DNA of 64,000 bases from Blastomyces gilchristii SLH14081 (lineage: Eukaryota > Ascomycota > Eurotiomycetes > Onygenales > Ajellomycetaceae), in assembly GCF_000003855.2 (NCBI RefSeq), contig NW_003101667.1:717012-781011 (forward strand), read 5' to 3'. Under the pieces are notes generated by a model. It ran no database searches and was not told the origin of the DNA. It saw only the letters and a program-made list of their open reading frames with translations. Of this stretch, positions 21,180-33,613 are shown one piece after another (the stretch's first letter is position 1; every line of letters begins with the position of its first letter). Both the position numbers and the translations under genes were made by a program.

Positions 21180-24100
21180 GCAGTTGCAGATTTACTAGCT
21201 TGACTTTTCTCTTCAGTTTTAGATTCACTTTGAGCTTCATCTTTTCTCCAGTTCTTCTGAGTTCTTGAAGCAAATACACATTCTTTTGAGTTAGATGCAT
21301 GTTTTTCTTTACAATTGAAGCATTAAGTAGAGTATATTGACATATTTCATCTCTTTTTAAGCATGTTTCACATTTATGCTCACTAGTTTTGTGATCTCTA
21401 GCATAGAATGCGCATTTTGAGGCTCTGAAACAAGAGATTACAAAGTGTTCATATCTTTGACAGTTTGAACACTGTGTTTGAGCTTTGAGATTCATTCTTG
21501 AGTCTTTGTATTCATGAACTCTCATTTTCAAACCTGCTACTCTTACTTCAGAGATTCTTGATTGTTTAAGTATCTTTGTATACACTAGAACAGAGGCATT
21601 TCTTCTGCTCTGTCTGAACTCAATTGAATTAAGTTATACAGACTCTTTTCTCAGTTGAATAGAATTGTATTCTTCTAATTCATTTTTGAGAAGTAGTATT
21701 TCTTTCTCACAGTCAAAAATTTCAACTGAAATATTATAAAGAATGAATTTGTCTCACTTTTCATCTCTCTCAGATAGAATTGTTGTATTCAGTAGAGATT
21801 CTATTGCTGATTTTCAGAGATTCTCATTCTGAATGAGGAATTCTGCACTGAATTCAGGCATTGTAGTCAAAATAATAGAATTTTCAAAGAAAGATAGCTC
21901 AATTGAAGCTATAACTGTTTTTTGAACTTTAATATCAGTCATTAACTGAGAAAAGAACTGCTGGTTAATTTCATTTCTAATTCTGAAAATGAGGTTTGAG
22001 TTTAGCTTGTTTTTTTGCAAGATCTCCTGATTTGAGACTTTGAGAATAAGTCTTCTATTTCTGAAGATTTGAAAGTGCTTCTCTTTTTACATTTCTTTTT
22101 TTTCTTTTCTATGAACAGAGGTCTGAGTAATATTCTTCTCAGTTTTCACAGAATTTTGAGCAGATTTTGAAATAGCAGGTTTAGAGGCAGCAGATTCTGC
22201 TACTTGAGCATATGTTTTCTTCTGATTTGAAGAAGAAGATGAAGAAGTAGAAGATGAAAAAGAGTCTGTGACTGTACTAGAAGATTACAATGTTTTTTGA
22301 ATTATGTTTGAAATTCCAAGTTTGAACTTGATCACTTCTTGTAGTTGTCTAGTCTGAGTATGAAGAATTAACAGAACTTCTTCATTCTTCTCACTCAGAC
22401 ACTGTTTTTCAAGAATTTTGCTTGCTTTTTTCAGTTTCTGTATTTCAAGAACTTATTGTTGCTCTATTTCTTCCTTCTTTCTTCTCTTTAGAATTTCAAT
22501 CTCAGGAACAGCATCTGGGAAAACATCTTTTTCCACATCAACTGAGTGTACTCTTGAACTCATTTTACTCACTGAATGAAAAGTTGATCAGACTGTTTCA
22601 ATTGAGAGATTTATCAGTCTATTTTCAAATGAAATGTTGGTCAGACTGTTTCAATTAAGAGATTTATTAATCTATTTTCAAATGAAAAGTTAGTCAGACT
22701 GTTTCAGTTGAGAGGTTTATTAGTCTATTTTCAATTGAAAAGTTAATCAGACTGTTTCAAAAGAAGAATGAAAGACTTTTATGTATACAACACCTGATTT
22801 TTTTCACACTAGTTCAGTAACTAGGTTAGATTTTTGAAGAGAATCTAATAAACTAAAATTGATTTTTAAGATAAATCAATAAAATCTTTACAAACTCTTT
22901 CTTGAGATACAGTGAGAAAAAGTATGATATCAATTGATAATAAATCAGATAATATGACAGTTTTTGAGAGAAAAACTGACAAAAAATAAATCAATTTTTT
23001 GCAGAGAAATTGATTAAAACTATTCAATTTTATTCTAAATCATTCAATTCTTCTCACACAACATGTGCGCAACTCAAATCAGTTAATAAAGAGTGTAAAA
23101 GAGAATTAAGTATTAATGAATGCTCTTCAGTCACTGAAAAAGTAATTCTTACTTAAAAGAATATAAAATTATGATAGAAAACACCTCTATTTTTAATTCT
23201 TTGTAAGAATATTGTGTAAAATCCAGAGAAAAACATCTTACTTTTTCAAGAGAAGTAAAAAACTATTTCTAAGATCTTTTTTTTTGCATTAACTGCTGCA
23301 GAAGAATGAGATAGAAACTGCTAAGATATGCACTACTATATACTCTCTATCAAGACTTTCTCTCTTCAGAGTCTTGATATTATAGAGAATATAAGTCTGT
23401 TTCTATATAATAATATAAATATTGTCAGTGAGATGTAGAGGAACTGATTATTTATATCTCAAAATAGAAGACTTTGTCAATGATTATATCAATATAGAGT
23501 TAATTCTTAAATTCAATAGAAATCTAGTGTTGCTGTTCTCAATCTCTTACAGAATCTATTGAATATTGAGATATTAAAACTAGATTTAATATATCTCACT
23601 GTGCAGAGATCAAAGGCTCAGTCAGATCTTGAGATATACTGAATTTATAGTTGTTGATGTGCTGTTGACTTGTTCTGTTGACTATTGTCTGCTGATTATA
23701 TATTGAGTACTGTTGTCAAGGTATCTTTTTGTATTATTCTGCTGAGGATGAGTCAGATTGAGAGGGGTAGTACAAGGGTGAGACTTGGCATTGATGTCTA
23801 GATACACTGAAGACAGACAGAGTATTCACAGAGATTGCACTTCAGAAGTGTCTGTTAATTATATGCTTGATATTATTGCTGATGTATCTTTTTGTATTTT
23901 TCTGCTGGGGATGGGCCAGATTGAGAAGGATGGTATGAGGGTGAGACTTGGCATTGATGTTTTGGAACATCAAAGATGGACAGGGTTTTCGCGGACATGG
24001 CTCCTCAGATATCTCCACAATTACAGATCAGGGATCTTCCAAAATTGACAAGATTGATGCATATGGCTAGGTCTTTTCACCTTACAATTTGTATGGCAAT

Positions 24101-24320
24101 TTGGCCTGGGGTTGTGGTGTGGTAGGGGAGTACGGGGGATAATCCCACACAGGAGTTTTGAACAATGTCTGGTTCATGTTTGACTGGATAACTTCACCAC
24201 CACACGGGGTATGCGGTCAGCGATGGGGTCAAAATGCTTATATGATCGAGGGCTTTTCAATGGATCTATCGGTGGGTTCTTATTCAAACAATCGAGCGAG
24301 TTCGTGGTGAAGCGGTTGGC
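21180..24320 (-). mobile_element. LINE copy D (5' part of split copy B/D)
   Basis: Continues copy B after the nested copy C: ORF1 (about 22,560-21,190) and the 5' UTR with tandem monomers and a CpG-bearing start, ending GAAGCGGTTGG at ~24,320. The 5' end matches those of copies C and E, so B/D was also a full-length insertion originally. Its outer target duplication cannot be tested because the 3' end of B is lost. Confidence 0.85.
21190..22565 (-). pseudogene. LINE ORF1 remnant, copy D
   Basis: Same protein as ORF1 of copy C with more damage: open pieces 22,020-21,814 and 21,585-21,136 (the latter with CSNCQRYEHFVISC and partly lost later knuckles, e.g. Cys to Tyr in FYARDHKTSEHKC). Start region near 22,563 (SSRVHSVDVEKDVF-like). 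Interrupted by stops. Confidence 0.8.
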
Positions 24321-25384
24321 CCTGTGTGAGTTGTAAATTAGTGACAGTATCTTAGAGAGAGTCATGTAGTGTGAGAAAGCTGCAACTCTCAGTCATGTGC
24401 ACAGAGAGTGAATTGCTGCAGTAAGTGTATATATATTACATGAAAGTAATGCTTTTTGATAACACTCAGTCTCTGATATCATGAAAATAGAGTCTCTCTG
24501 TGAGATCTGTTTTTATCAGAAGTTAAGAGATCTTATATTTCTCAAGACCATCTTTACACACCTTGTTCATGAAATCAATGAGAGAAATCATTGATTTCAG
24601 TATTCTATTCTTGATGTCATTCAAGTGGCAGCAGAGTCCACTCTGATCATACTTTTTAAGTGTATATTTTCTAATTATTCATATTTATACAGATATATAC
24701 TGATTATTTATTAGATAATGTTAAGATAATAACTTATCACAGCTGTGTTACTCTCACTGTGAGAGATATATAATTGATAATAAATATTATAAAGACTCTG
24801 AAGAGTGAGTATTTTAAAAGTACTACAGCTCTGTGATCTTGATTTTTTTTATTTTTATTTTTTGTTTTTTTCTTTTTCTTTTCTTTTTTTTTTTTCTTTT
24901 TTTTTTTCTTTTTTTTTTTTTTTCTTTTTCTTTTTTTTTTTTCATTGTGATTTTTTCTTTGTTTTGTTTTGTTTTTTATTTTTTATTGTTTTTTGTATTT
25001 TATATTTTTTTCATAATTAAAATTGTATGAATTATGATCTGTATTCAGAAAAGTAATGATATTTAATAACACTTTCTGTTAAATTTTCAACAAATGAGTA
25101 CTATATTATAATATTATGTAAGTGAGAAATGATTTCATAATCTTATTTAATGCCATTCTCAATAATGAGATCAGAATGAAAATGTGACTCAGAATTCAAA
25201 TATATTCTTTATCTGAGACTAGATTTTTATTTGAAAAGTGAATCTGAGATCTTTAATATTTGAAATAATGTGATTTGAAATTAATGTGATGAACATAAAC
25301 CATGATCAGAAGTAATACTTTTAGGGAATATAATAACTGTAAAGTTTGATCCTTGTCTCAGACACGGTCACACGGTCAGTCTAA
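24321..25384. other. Unassigned AT-rich region
   Basis: Starts right at the LINE D 5' end with CCCTGTGTGAGTTG. Contains no open frame beyond low complexity and no resemblance that I could see to the other elements. GTGGCAGCAGAGTCCAC at ~24,626 could be a primer-binding-like site of an unrecognised LTR element, but no paired LTR was found. Confidence 0.4.
24841..25012. repeat. ~170-bp T-rich low-complexity tract
   Basis: Nearly continuous T with scattered C and a few G/A. Overlapping open frames rich in Phe here are low-complexity artefacts. Confidence 0.9.
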
Positions 25385-27415
25385 TCTCTATACATTAACA
25401 TTTCAGATCTCAAGATATTGAGATAAGTATCTGCTTCATTCTCATCTATATCTTAGTTAGAAGCCTGCTTTCTCTTTATATTTACAGAATTCATTGAGTT
25501 ATCTAACACAGACATCTCTTTCACTTTGAAGACTTTTTATAGAATATCAGTGAGTATCTCTAAGCTCTCTGATTCTATTAGTTTTTTAACTCTCTTACTT
25601 CTCTTAACTGTATATACTGTGTGTAATCTTTTATATCATGATTTTGATGTCTGCAGTTAAAGCAAGCTCAGTGCTCCTAATATCAAGATTTTCACTCACA
25701 GAATTTCTTTTTCAGAGAATTCAGTACTTTAGCAATGATATTCAAATCTAGATTCATTACTTCTAAGTGTGTAACTTATGTTATAGAAGTCTGATTATTC
25801 ATTCTTCACTGAGATATACTTAAGTATAGTATTTTCTGTCACAGCTGACTCACTTGTTTCTGTATAATGAAAATATTGTATACTTCTTTCACTGTATCTG
25901 ATTATAAGCTTAAGCATTTTCATTTCACTTTTAACTCAGATGTAAGATCATGAATGAAGATCTATAAATAGAAAGATGTTCAAAGCTTCTTATTTAATAT
26001 AAGATAGTATAAGCTGAAATGTATAAAGTATAATATAAGATTACTTACTTATCTACACTTAGTGAAGTATTTATAACACTTATCTTATATATTCACTTTC
26101 TCAAAGTTGTGTAAGATTTATTTGAAAAACTCATTTCATATTTATAAGAATGAATATCACTTTAGATCTGTGAGATTCATCTGTTTATCAGTTATTTATA
26201 ATAACTTGACTTTTCTGTGTAGAAATGTAGCAGATCTTAAGACTTGTTAAAATTCTGTTAACTGTCTGTCTGTGAGTTGATATTCAATCTGATAATATAA
26301 TTGTATCTGACTTAGTCAGCTGATTACAGTATTATTTTTTCAGTCATTATTAATGCTTAGTAGCTCTGACAGATCTCTCAGCTTGATATATTTTATACTC
26401 AGATTCTCATTCTGCACAGTAGTCTTAGATAATATATACACTTCTGAAGAGATTGTAAATAATTATAGTAAGATCTTCAGATTCAGTGTAATTATCTATC
26501 TGTGTAAATATTCAATCTCTCACTACAGATTTATAATCTGATTTTTCCTATTCTTATTAATAATGATAATTGTATTGATGAAGCTCTTCATAGTGAATAC
26601 TTAATCTGTGATAAATATCAATTATTGCTTAACTTCTATCTCAGTCTGTCACTGTGTATGCAAGATCTTAATCTTATTTAGAATTCTTATACATGTACAG
26701 AGTTTTACTTCTGATGCAGTAGTCTCAGCTGCTTTTCTTACTGCTTTAAGTAAACTCTCTGAGAGATTCTGTATATCTTTTAGTTCAGATAGCAGAGAAG
26801 GATGTTATTGTTTGTATTAATTAAAGAAGATATTTATTTCAGTGATTTCTTATTAATTGTACAGTGTTTATCATTATATCATTATATAATTTTTAATTTT
26901 CATTTTCTATTATTATTATATAACTTCAGTGATAATTATCTCGCTTTTATTCTTCTGAGTAAAGAGTGATCTTCTTTGAATCTGATTCATCACTCTCATT
27001 CTCTTTTTCTCATATCTCATTTGTTCACATACATGGCATTCACTCAGGTGTGAAGTTTTCTCTCAACAAGTGAAGTAGTATTAATCAGATGCTCTTTCAC
27101 TCACTGCTTCTTTATATGCTATGTTTTGAGGTGTTTAGAACCACTCTGGCATGATAACTATGAATTGCTTTGTAGGCAGAATTATCATGCCCTGGAGAAG
27201 CCTGCGCTTCTCTCCGGTTTTTTTTTTTTTTTTTTTTAGACATGCTATCAGATGTGATTCAAAGATTCCTTGAGTCAGCGTACAATTACAGGCGTACGCC
27301 GGCTTCTTATATGCGTTATCTAAATTAATTAGTGGCCGCTAGGGCCCCTTTACATTCGTAAGCGTGTTCGGAAGCGGCCGTGTTATTATCCGGCGGTCGT
27401 ACGTTCTTCCGAACC
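25385..27415 (-). mobile_element. Gypsy family B fragment B1 (LTR-like end and gag)
   Basis: Similar throughout to 47,103-49,107. On the minus strand it starts TGTGGTTCGGAAGAACG at 27,415 (a plausible 5' LTR start), then a gag-like region with a degraded CFNC...H knuckle near 25,660. RT is absent; the left end at ~25,385 is an abrupt loss of similarity. The LTR-like part (~27,140-27,415) keeps many CpG sites, the gag part almost none. Confidence 0.65.
27148..27191. repeat. Inverted repeat GGCATGATAA...TTATCATGCC in family B LTR-like region
   Basis: Perfect 10-bp arms (27148-27157 and 27182-27191), followed at once by a second hairpin GGAGAAGC-CTGC-GCTTCTCC (~27194-27213) and a ~20-nt T run. 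In the other copy (48845 onward) the second arm and second hairpin are mutated and the T run is only four bases. Confidence 0.8.
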
Positions 27416-27697
27416 ACAGTAGTCAATAGCAGTGATTATTCAATGATTTTCATTTGATATTCACAGTAAAATGTCTATGAGATTCACTTCTTATCATTTA
27501 AACAGTTGTATTGTATATTTTATCTAATGTTACACTTTCTTATGTTCTAACTCTTTCTTAGATTCTTTCATAATCTGATAATTTAGATACTTATAAGTAT
27601 ATATCTGAATGTTCTTGATCATACTTAATCAGTACACTCTTAGTTTAAGTATGCTTATAAGTTCAGAGCTTTCTAAGTGACTGAATTTCTTATATAT
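27416..27697. other. AT-rich host segment, probably family B remains
   Basis: Lies between the family B LTR-like end and the target duplication of gypsy A1. Together with 33,436-33,608 and 45,092 onward it formed one stretch before A1 and A2 inserted. No coding similarity seen. Confidence 0.4.
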
Positions 27698-27702
27698 ATG
27701 AG

Positions 27703-28016
27703 TGTAAGAGGCCTACGCCGAATAGATCGGTATTATATTGATAGGTCTTATATAACAAAGAGAAAAATGTTAGAGAAGGAAAGAAAGAGAAAGTATGAGA
27801 ATTGACAATTGAAGTGGATATTTATATGTGTATGTGATAGTGTATGCAGTGATGCTTCGGGGCGGAAGAATATACACACATTCATAGCAGTCGAGAATCA
27901 GTGATCAGAACATACATGTTCATAGCAGCTGAGAATCAGTGATTGAGAATGAGGTAGTAGAAATCTATGAAGTGTACAGAATAGTCTATATGATTGATCA
28001 GACACAGCTTATCACA
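27703..28016 (-). repeat. 3' LTR of gypsy A1
   Basis: 314 bp, TGTAAGAGG...TATCACA on the plus strand. The outer ~60 bp keep CpG sites; the inner part is strongly mutated. Contains AGAAAAATGTT (27761-27771), the complement of the transcript start that matches the PBS. Confidence 0.92.
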
Positions 28017-28079
28017 TTAGCCTTCTCTTCTCAGAAGCAGTTCTCATCAGTCAAGAACTGCCATTTTGAATAATATGAA

Positions 28080-31000
28080 ACTCAGAGTTCAGGTCAGTTA
28101 ATCATAGCTGACTTATTTCATAAGATATTATTGACTGCAGCTGTGTGATCTCTCATCAAGAATATCTTCAATCTCTCACTCAAGCTCATTATCTTCTTCT
28201 ATGATCCCTGGCAGCTGTCAGTTAAAAGTTAGTTGAGAAGAGAACAGATTGATGACAGCACAGCAGAGCAAGCTTGTGTGAAAGACATCATGAATTTCTG
28301 ATAATGTGTCAAGATGATAGTTATGGCTATCTAGAACTTCTATCACTTTATACTTGATATGGCAGTAATCTAGTGTATGAGATCAATATGTGGTTTGTAT
28401 ATTCTTAAGATTCAATCATACTAGATCTTCTATCTTATATTATTCAGTGAGATCTCAGTGAACATTGATTTAATTCTCTTAATCTTGTTATACAGTTGTC
28501 ATGAAGACCTCTGCTCAATTACAGACATCTCAGAGCTTCATTACTATATTGTCAGTGATCTGAATCAGACTGCAGGGATTCAGTGTGAACTGTGTAATCT
28601 CTAGAAGATTCAACATCTTCATGTGATAACTGTGTGTAAGAAAGAACAGGCTTATATCTGTTGAAATAGCATCTCATTCATTGATAGTAACCTCTGTATG
28701 TAGAAGCAGATCATGTCAATCATCTTATAAGTAATTACAGAACTTACAGAGATAGTTCTTTACAGTCTGAATTATCTGTTCTAATGCATCATCAGTCTCA
28801 GAGTGATAGATAGTTAACAGACAGCATATAATCTTGAGAACTTGACAGATTCTTGTTCAGAGAACACTCATAAATTGACAGCTCTGATTCAATACTATTG
28901 ATCTCAGTAACTCATACATTCAATAGAATGAACTCTGTAAGAAGGCTTCAGCAACTTGTTTAATATTCATCATATCACAAGATTTCAATATTACATCTTT
29001 ACTTAGTTAGTTAACAATGATCAGAATGTTTCTATAATTCTTACTCTTAGATAAATTAATAGCAAAGTCAATCACTACATCTTATCAGATTCTATCAGAA
29101 ATATCAAGTAATTTCAGTAGACCTTTTCTATGATTCTTTCATGAAGTAATAGAAGAACAGTGATTACAGTTTCAGATGAAGTATCTGATACTGTTTAATA
29201 TCTCAGATCAATAGAACTCTCAGAAGATCATTCTATACAGTTGTTCACAGCCTGAATAATCAGTTATATATAAATCATGCATCTCTTGCATTATTCAGAT
29301 GTGTAAGAGTTCAGAGTGAGAAACTCAGCATTATTCATAAAATTATAGAATATTATTATCATTGATTGAATATTCTGAGATGTCAGTTCTTACATATAAT
29401 TCTGAGAGAAATCAGAGTGCTTCTTATTGTACTGCTTCAGTGAGTGCTTAAAGAAGTTCATCAGTTTAAGCTGCTGTATATCATAGCTCATCTAATGTAG
29501 GTTTAAGAGAAGTTGAGATATCAGTGACAGTTCTAATCAGAGAAGCATGTATAGTGTCATGAGCTGTTTCATCTTGATCAACTAGTATCTTCAGATTCAA
29601 GAGTCAGTGCTCTCAGTTTATTCAGTGAGTATCTGTTACATCAGATGACATATCTTACTCTCATTGTAAGAGAGCATCTATCATTGAGTTCTGACTGTCA
29701 GAACAGTAGTGTATTATAAAATGAAAGCAGCTTAAGAACTCAGATCATTGCATCTGTTGTTCTGTGAGTTTACAGATAGTTGTGAAGTATTTGAGATTCT
29801 TATAATCTATGACTATCTCAAATTTGAAGATACTTCAGAGTTCAGAGTCTCATTCTTCTAAACAGTGTATGATTATAAGAAGTTCCTTGTCATAGATCTC
29901 ATAATTGCATTCAGCAGAACTCAGTTTCTTAGACATAAAGACACATAATCATAGAACATCTTTATCATCATATTACAATATCACTTCTTCTATTACATAG
30001 TCAGAGAAATCAGCTTCAACAACTATCTCATGATCAGAATTGAATATTATCAGCAGAGAGACATTAATGAACATCTTCTTCATCTGTGTAAATGCAGCTT
30101 CAGTGTCTGCTGATTATTAAAATACTGTGTCTTTCTTAGTGAGTTCTGTAAGTGATCTCATAATATCTGAGAAGTTTCATATAAATCACTGATAGAAGTT
30201 AGCAAATTCAATGAAACTTCATACATCTTTCACAGTGTACAGAGTCTCTCATTCAAGAATAGCAGAGATCTTCTCAGAATTCATTCAGATTCCCTTGCCA
30301 GCTTCTATGATGAAATCTAAGTATTTAGTACTCTTGACTTTGAAATCACATTTATCAATATCAATTGATAGTCTCACTTCTCATAGTCATTGTAATACTC
30401 TTTGCACATACTCTTGATATTCCTTTCTGAATTTATCAGTGAAGATGAGAATGTCATCTAGATAAGCAGATACAAATTCATCAAGAAAGTCTCAAAGTAC
30501 TCAGTTGATATACTTCTGAAATGTACTGAGAACATTGATTAGTTCAAAGAGTGTGACTACTCATTCAAAGAGATCATATTATGTTCAAAATGCTGTAAGT
30601 CACTCATCTCCTTCAGTGATGCAGATCTTATGAAACACAGTAATGACATCTAACTTTATAAATTATTAAGCTTATTCAATGTAAGCTAGAGTTTCATTGA
30701 TAAGAGATAAAGAATAACAGTCTTTCTTTGTTAATCTGTTCAATCCTTGATAATTCACACAGAATCAGAGTCCTTCATCTGGTTTCTTTGCAAAGAGAAT
30801 AGAGGCTGCAGTGAAAGAGTTACTAATATATATAAATTCTTTATTCAACAGATTATTAAGTGTCTTTTGAAGAAGAAGAAGTTCATCTCAGAACATGTTA
30901 TAAAGAGAGTCTCATGATGATTTGAGATTCTTATCATTTCTTTTCTCTAACTTGATACTGTGATTCACTCCAGAACCTTATAAGAGAAGTATATTCATAA

Positions 31001-32815
31001 TATTATCTTATCAGAAGATATCTAGATATTCATGATATTATTGAGAGAGTTTTGTACAAGAATCTGTTATTGTAACATGAGATAACTTTTCTAGAGCCTT
31101 TTTGATATTGACCAGACTGATGAAATAGATTGACACATGATTCTGCTATTGATGAACTTGTCAGTGACTCTGTCAGTGATTTTGATGATGACTTCTTTTT
31201 CAGAGTATTTCATAAGCATTGACAGAGATCTGTGTAAGATTCATAGTCTTATGAATATCATCTTCATAAATTCTATCATCATTAGAGAATATCAAGCTCC
31301 TGTTTCAAGCATTCAGTAAGATGCCTTGTTCAGATAGTCAGACAAGTTCTAATATAAGATTATAATCAAGATTATTAACTTCAGATATATAGACATCTTC
31401 ACATTAATGTTCTTTCACATCTATGTTTAGTTTTATCATGTAACAGGTACAAACATTCTTCAGATCATCAAATCCTGCAAGAAGTCAGAGTTTTGATAAA
31501 GAAATATACTGAAGATTATGATGTCTTACAACTGAAGATTTTATCATTGCATAGTGACATAGACTGCTGTCTATCATGGCTTTCATATTATACATGTTAT
31601 CAACCACAGTAGATACAAGAATCACATTCATTATTATTTTCTCTTTAAATCATTATCATTCAACCTCTTCAAGCTCCTGTTTATGAATTTGAACAGAAGC
31701 TAATCTTTTCCCTGTTTTATCAAGACATTCTCATAGTTATCTTCTGAATCTTTCTTCACTGCAATGTGATTGATGCAGACAGATGCTGATTCATCTTTTA
31801 AATAAGAAGACACTGATCTTTCTCTTAATTGAGAAGATATATAGATCAATCAGCAGTTGAAAGCAATATGCTCTGATCAGTTACAGTTGATACACACTTC
31901 TTATTGATATTAATCAATGACTTCTTCAAGAGTGATCTCAGGAACTCAGAAGCCTGTTCAGATGACAGAGACCCTTGCTTATATATAGATATTCAAGTCT
32001 ACTCAATTCATAGCATCTGCATCATTGTTATTCTTCAGCATGAATGTATAAGTCACTGAGATGTAATGTCTTCTGCCACTGTTCTGTATACTCTTGAGCT
32101 TGATAAGATGATCATTCAATGTTCAGAGCTGTGTGCAGAAGTCTTTATAAGTCTGGTCTTTGTCTACACTTATAAGAGTCTGTAAGAGTTCAAAAGTTAA
32201 TGTCTTCTTAAGCATACTAATCTTCATTTAATTCTCTCAAGATTGATCTCCTGCTTCTAGAATTTTAGTGTTGAAGTCAGGAATAAATGTTATAAGAGAA
32301 GTGTTTCTCTGTCAGATACTCTGTAATCAATTTAATACTTTCTGTTATATGACAGTGTTTCAGAACAGAATATCAAGATATTTGATGATATTATCAGGCA
32401 TTTATAACACTGATTCACATGCTTTCATTCATGAATGAAACTTCTGTTTCATGTGATTCTTCAATCATTCATTGATATATCAATCTTGATTGATTAGTGA
32501 ACTGATGATATCTTCATCTACACTCAGTTTCATGAGCATTTCCATTCTTTATGATGAGTAGAAAGTGAGATCAGAAGCATTGAAATATGTGAGAGCATCT
32601 AAGCATTCTTTCAGTGCTTTTATATTTGATTCTGTAGATATTGAAATTGTCTGAGTTTCTTATTATAATAATTATTGAATCTCTTCATATTAATATTGTT
32701 GAGTTGCATGCATATCAGCTATTTATTGCTGTTGTAATTTCAACATTGCTCAGAGCCACTGTGATATCACTTCTATACTCACATTTGAGAGTTCTCTCAT
32801 ATTATTGTTAGACAT
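28080..32815 (-). pseudogene. Gypsy A1 gag-pol remnant
   Basis: Read on the minus strand: gag from ~32,815 with a CX2CX4HX4C knuckle (~31,860-31,900), aspartic protease around KAMIDSSLCHY (~31,560-31,600, active-site region altered), RT with an intact [10 protein letters not shown] (~30,440-30,475), RNase H near 29,990, integrase 29,500-28,400, and the chromodomain tail near 28,080-28,200. Frequent TGA stops replace Trp and Arg codons. Confidence 0.85.
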
Positions 32816-33103
32816 GATTATCAATTATTGAATGTGTAATTGTATGAATATCTCATATATCTGAATGTCAGAACTCTCAGGTCTTTCACTAATATTCTCT
32901 TATAAGATCTTACTCTCTTTGTAAGATCTTGTTACAGAGCCAGAGCAACTGGTAAGCAAGCTTCTATCTAAGAACTCAGTGTCTGCTTTAACTGATTGTT
33001 TCTCTTTCTTACATATCATTACATGTTCAGATATCTCTTGATGAATAATTGTTTCTAATGAGGAGATGATGTGTGAATAATCATTTCTAATAAGAAGATG
33101 ATG

Positions 33104-33114
33104 AACATTTTTCT
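33104..33114 (-). other. Self-primer binding site of gypsy A1
   Basis: AGAAAAATGTT on the element strand, 2 nt after the 5' LTR. Its reverse complement AACATTTTTCT is present in the A1 3' LTR (27761-27771) downstream of a TATA-like box. Confidence 0.75.
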
Positions 33115-33116
33115 AG

Positions 33117-33430
33117 TGTAAGAGACCTATGCTGAATAGATCAGTATTATATTGATAGGTCTTATATAACAAAGAGAAAAACATTAGAGAAGGAAAGAAA
33201 GAGAAAGTATGAGAATCAGCAATTGAAGTGGATATTTATACGCATATGTGGTGATGTACACAGTGGTGCTTCAGGGCGGAAGAATATACGCGCGTTCATA
33301 GCAGCCGAGGATCGGCGATCGGAACATACACATTCATGGCGGCTGAGGATCGGCGATCGGGAATGGGGCGGTAGGAATCTATGGAGTGTACGGAATAGTC
33401 TATATGATTGATCGGGCGCAGCCCGCCACA
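33117..33430 (-). repeat. 5' LTR of gypsy A1
   Basis: 314 bp, TGTAAGAG...CCGCCACA. The opposite pattern to its partner: the outer ~190 bp (33,240-33,430) are CpG-rich and look unmutated, the inner ~120 bp are mutated. Confidence 0.92.
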
Positions 33431-33435
33431 ATGAG

Positions 33436-33608
33436 TTATCAAGTTGCATCTAAATGAATGTTTCAGATAGAAAGCTTTCACATATTCTAGATTATAGTAA
33501 AGTAATAATATTTTTTATTTTTTTTAGCCTAAAGTTCAGAAGTATCTCCTCTCTTCTTCTTTTTATATAAGATTTTTATCCTCTGATCTCCTACTCCTCT
33601 AAAAGAAA
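33436..33608. other. AT-rich segment between gypsy A1 and A2
   Basis: 173 bp of host sequence caught between the two insertions; includes a T-rich run near 33,510-33,528. No gene. Confidence 0.5.
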
Positions 33609-33613
33609 GAGAT

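Larger units (their letters stand above)
27703..33430 (-). mobile_element. Gypsy family A element A1 (chromovirus), complete structure
   Basis: 5,728 bp with LTRs at 27703-28016 and 33117-33430 and the 5-bp duplication ATGAG (27698-27702, 33431-33435). Order on the minus strand: 5' LTR, self-complementary PBS (33104-33114), gag, protease, RT, RNase H, integrase, chromodomain, 3' LTR. All frames carry many stops. Order and chromodomain place it in the chromovirus branch of Ty3/gypsy. Confidence 0.93.

Noticed and set aside
24805..25030. Phe-rich membrane-like proteins
   Set aside because: Translations of a T-rich low-complexity tract.
27193..27233. Bacterial-type terminator (hairpin plus T run)
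   Set aside because: The genome is fungal and the structure lies inside a family B LTR-like repeat; treated as a repeat feature.
33216..33481. Short overlapping frames with Arg/Ser-rich products
   Set aside because: They lie in the CpG-rich outer part of the A1 LTR and arise because that segment is less mutated.
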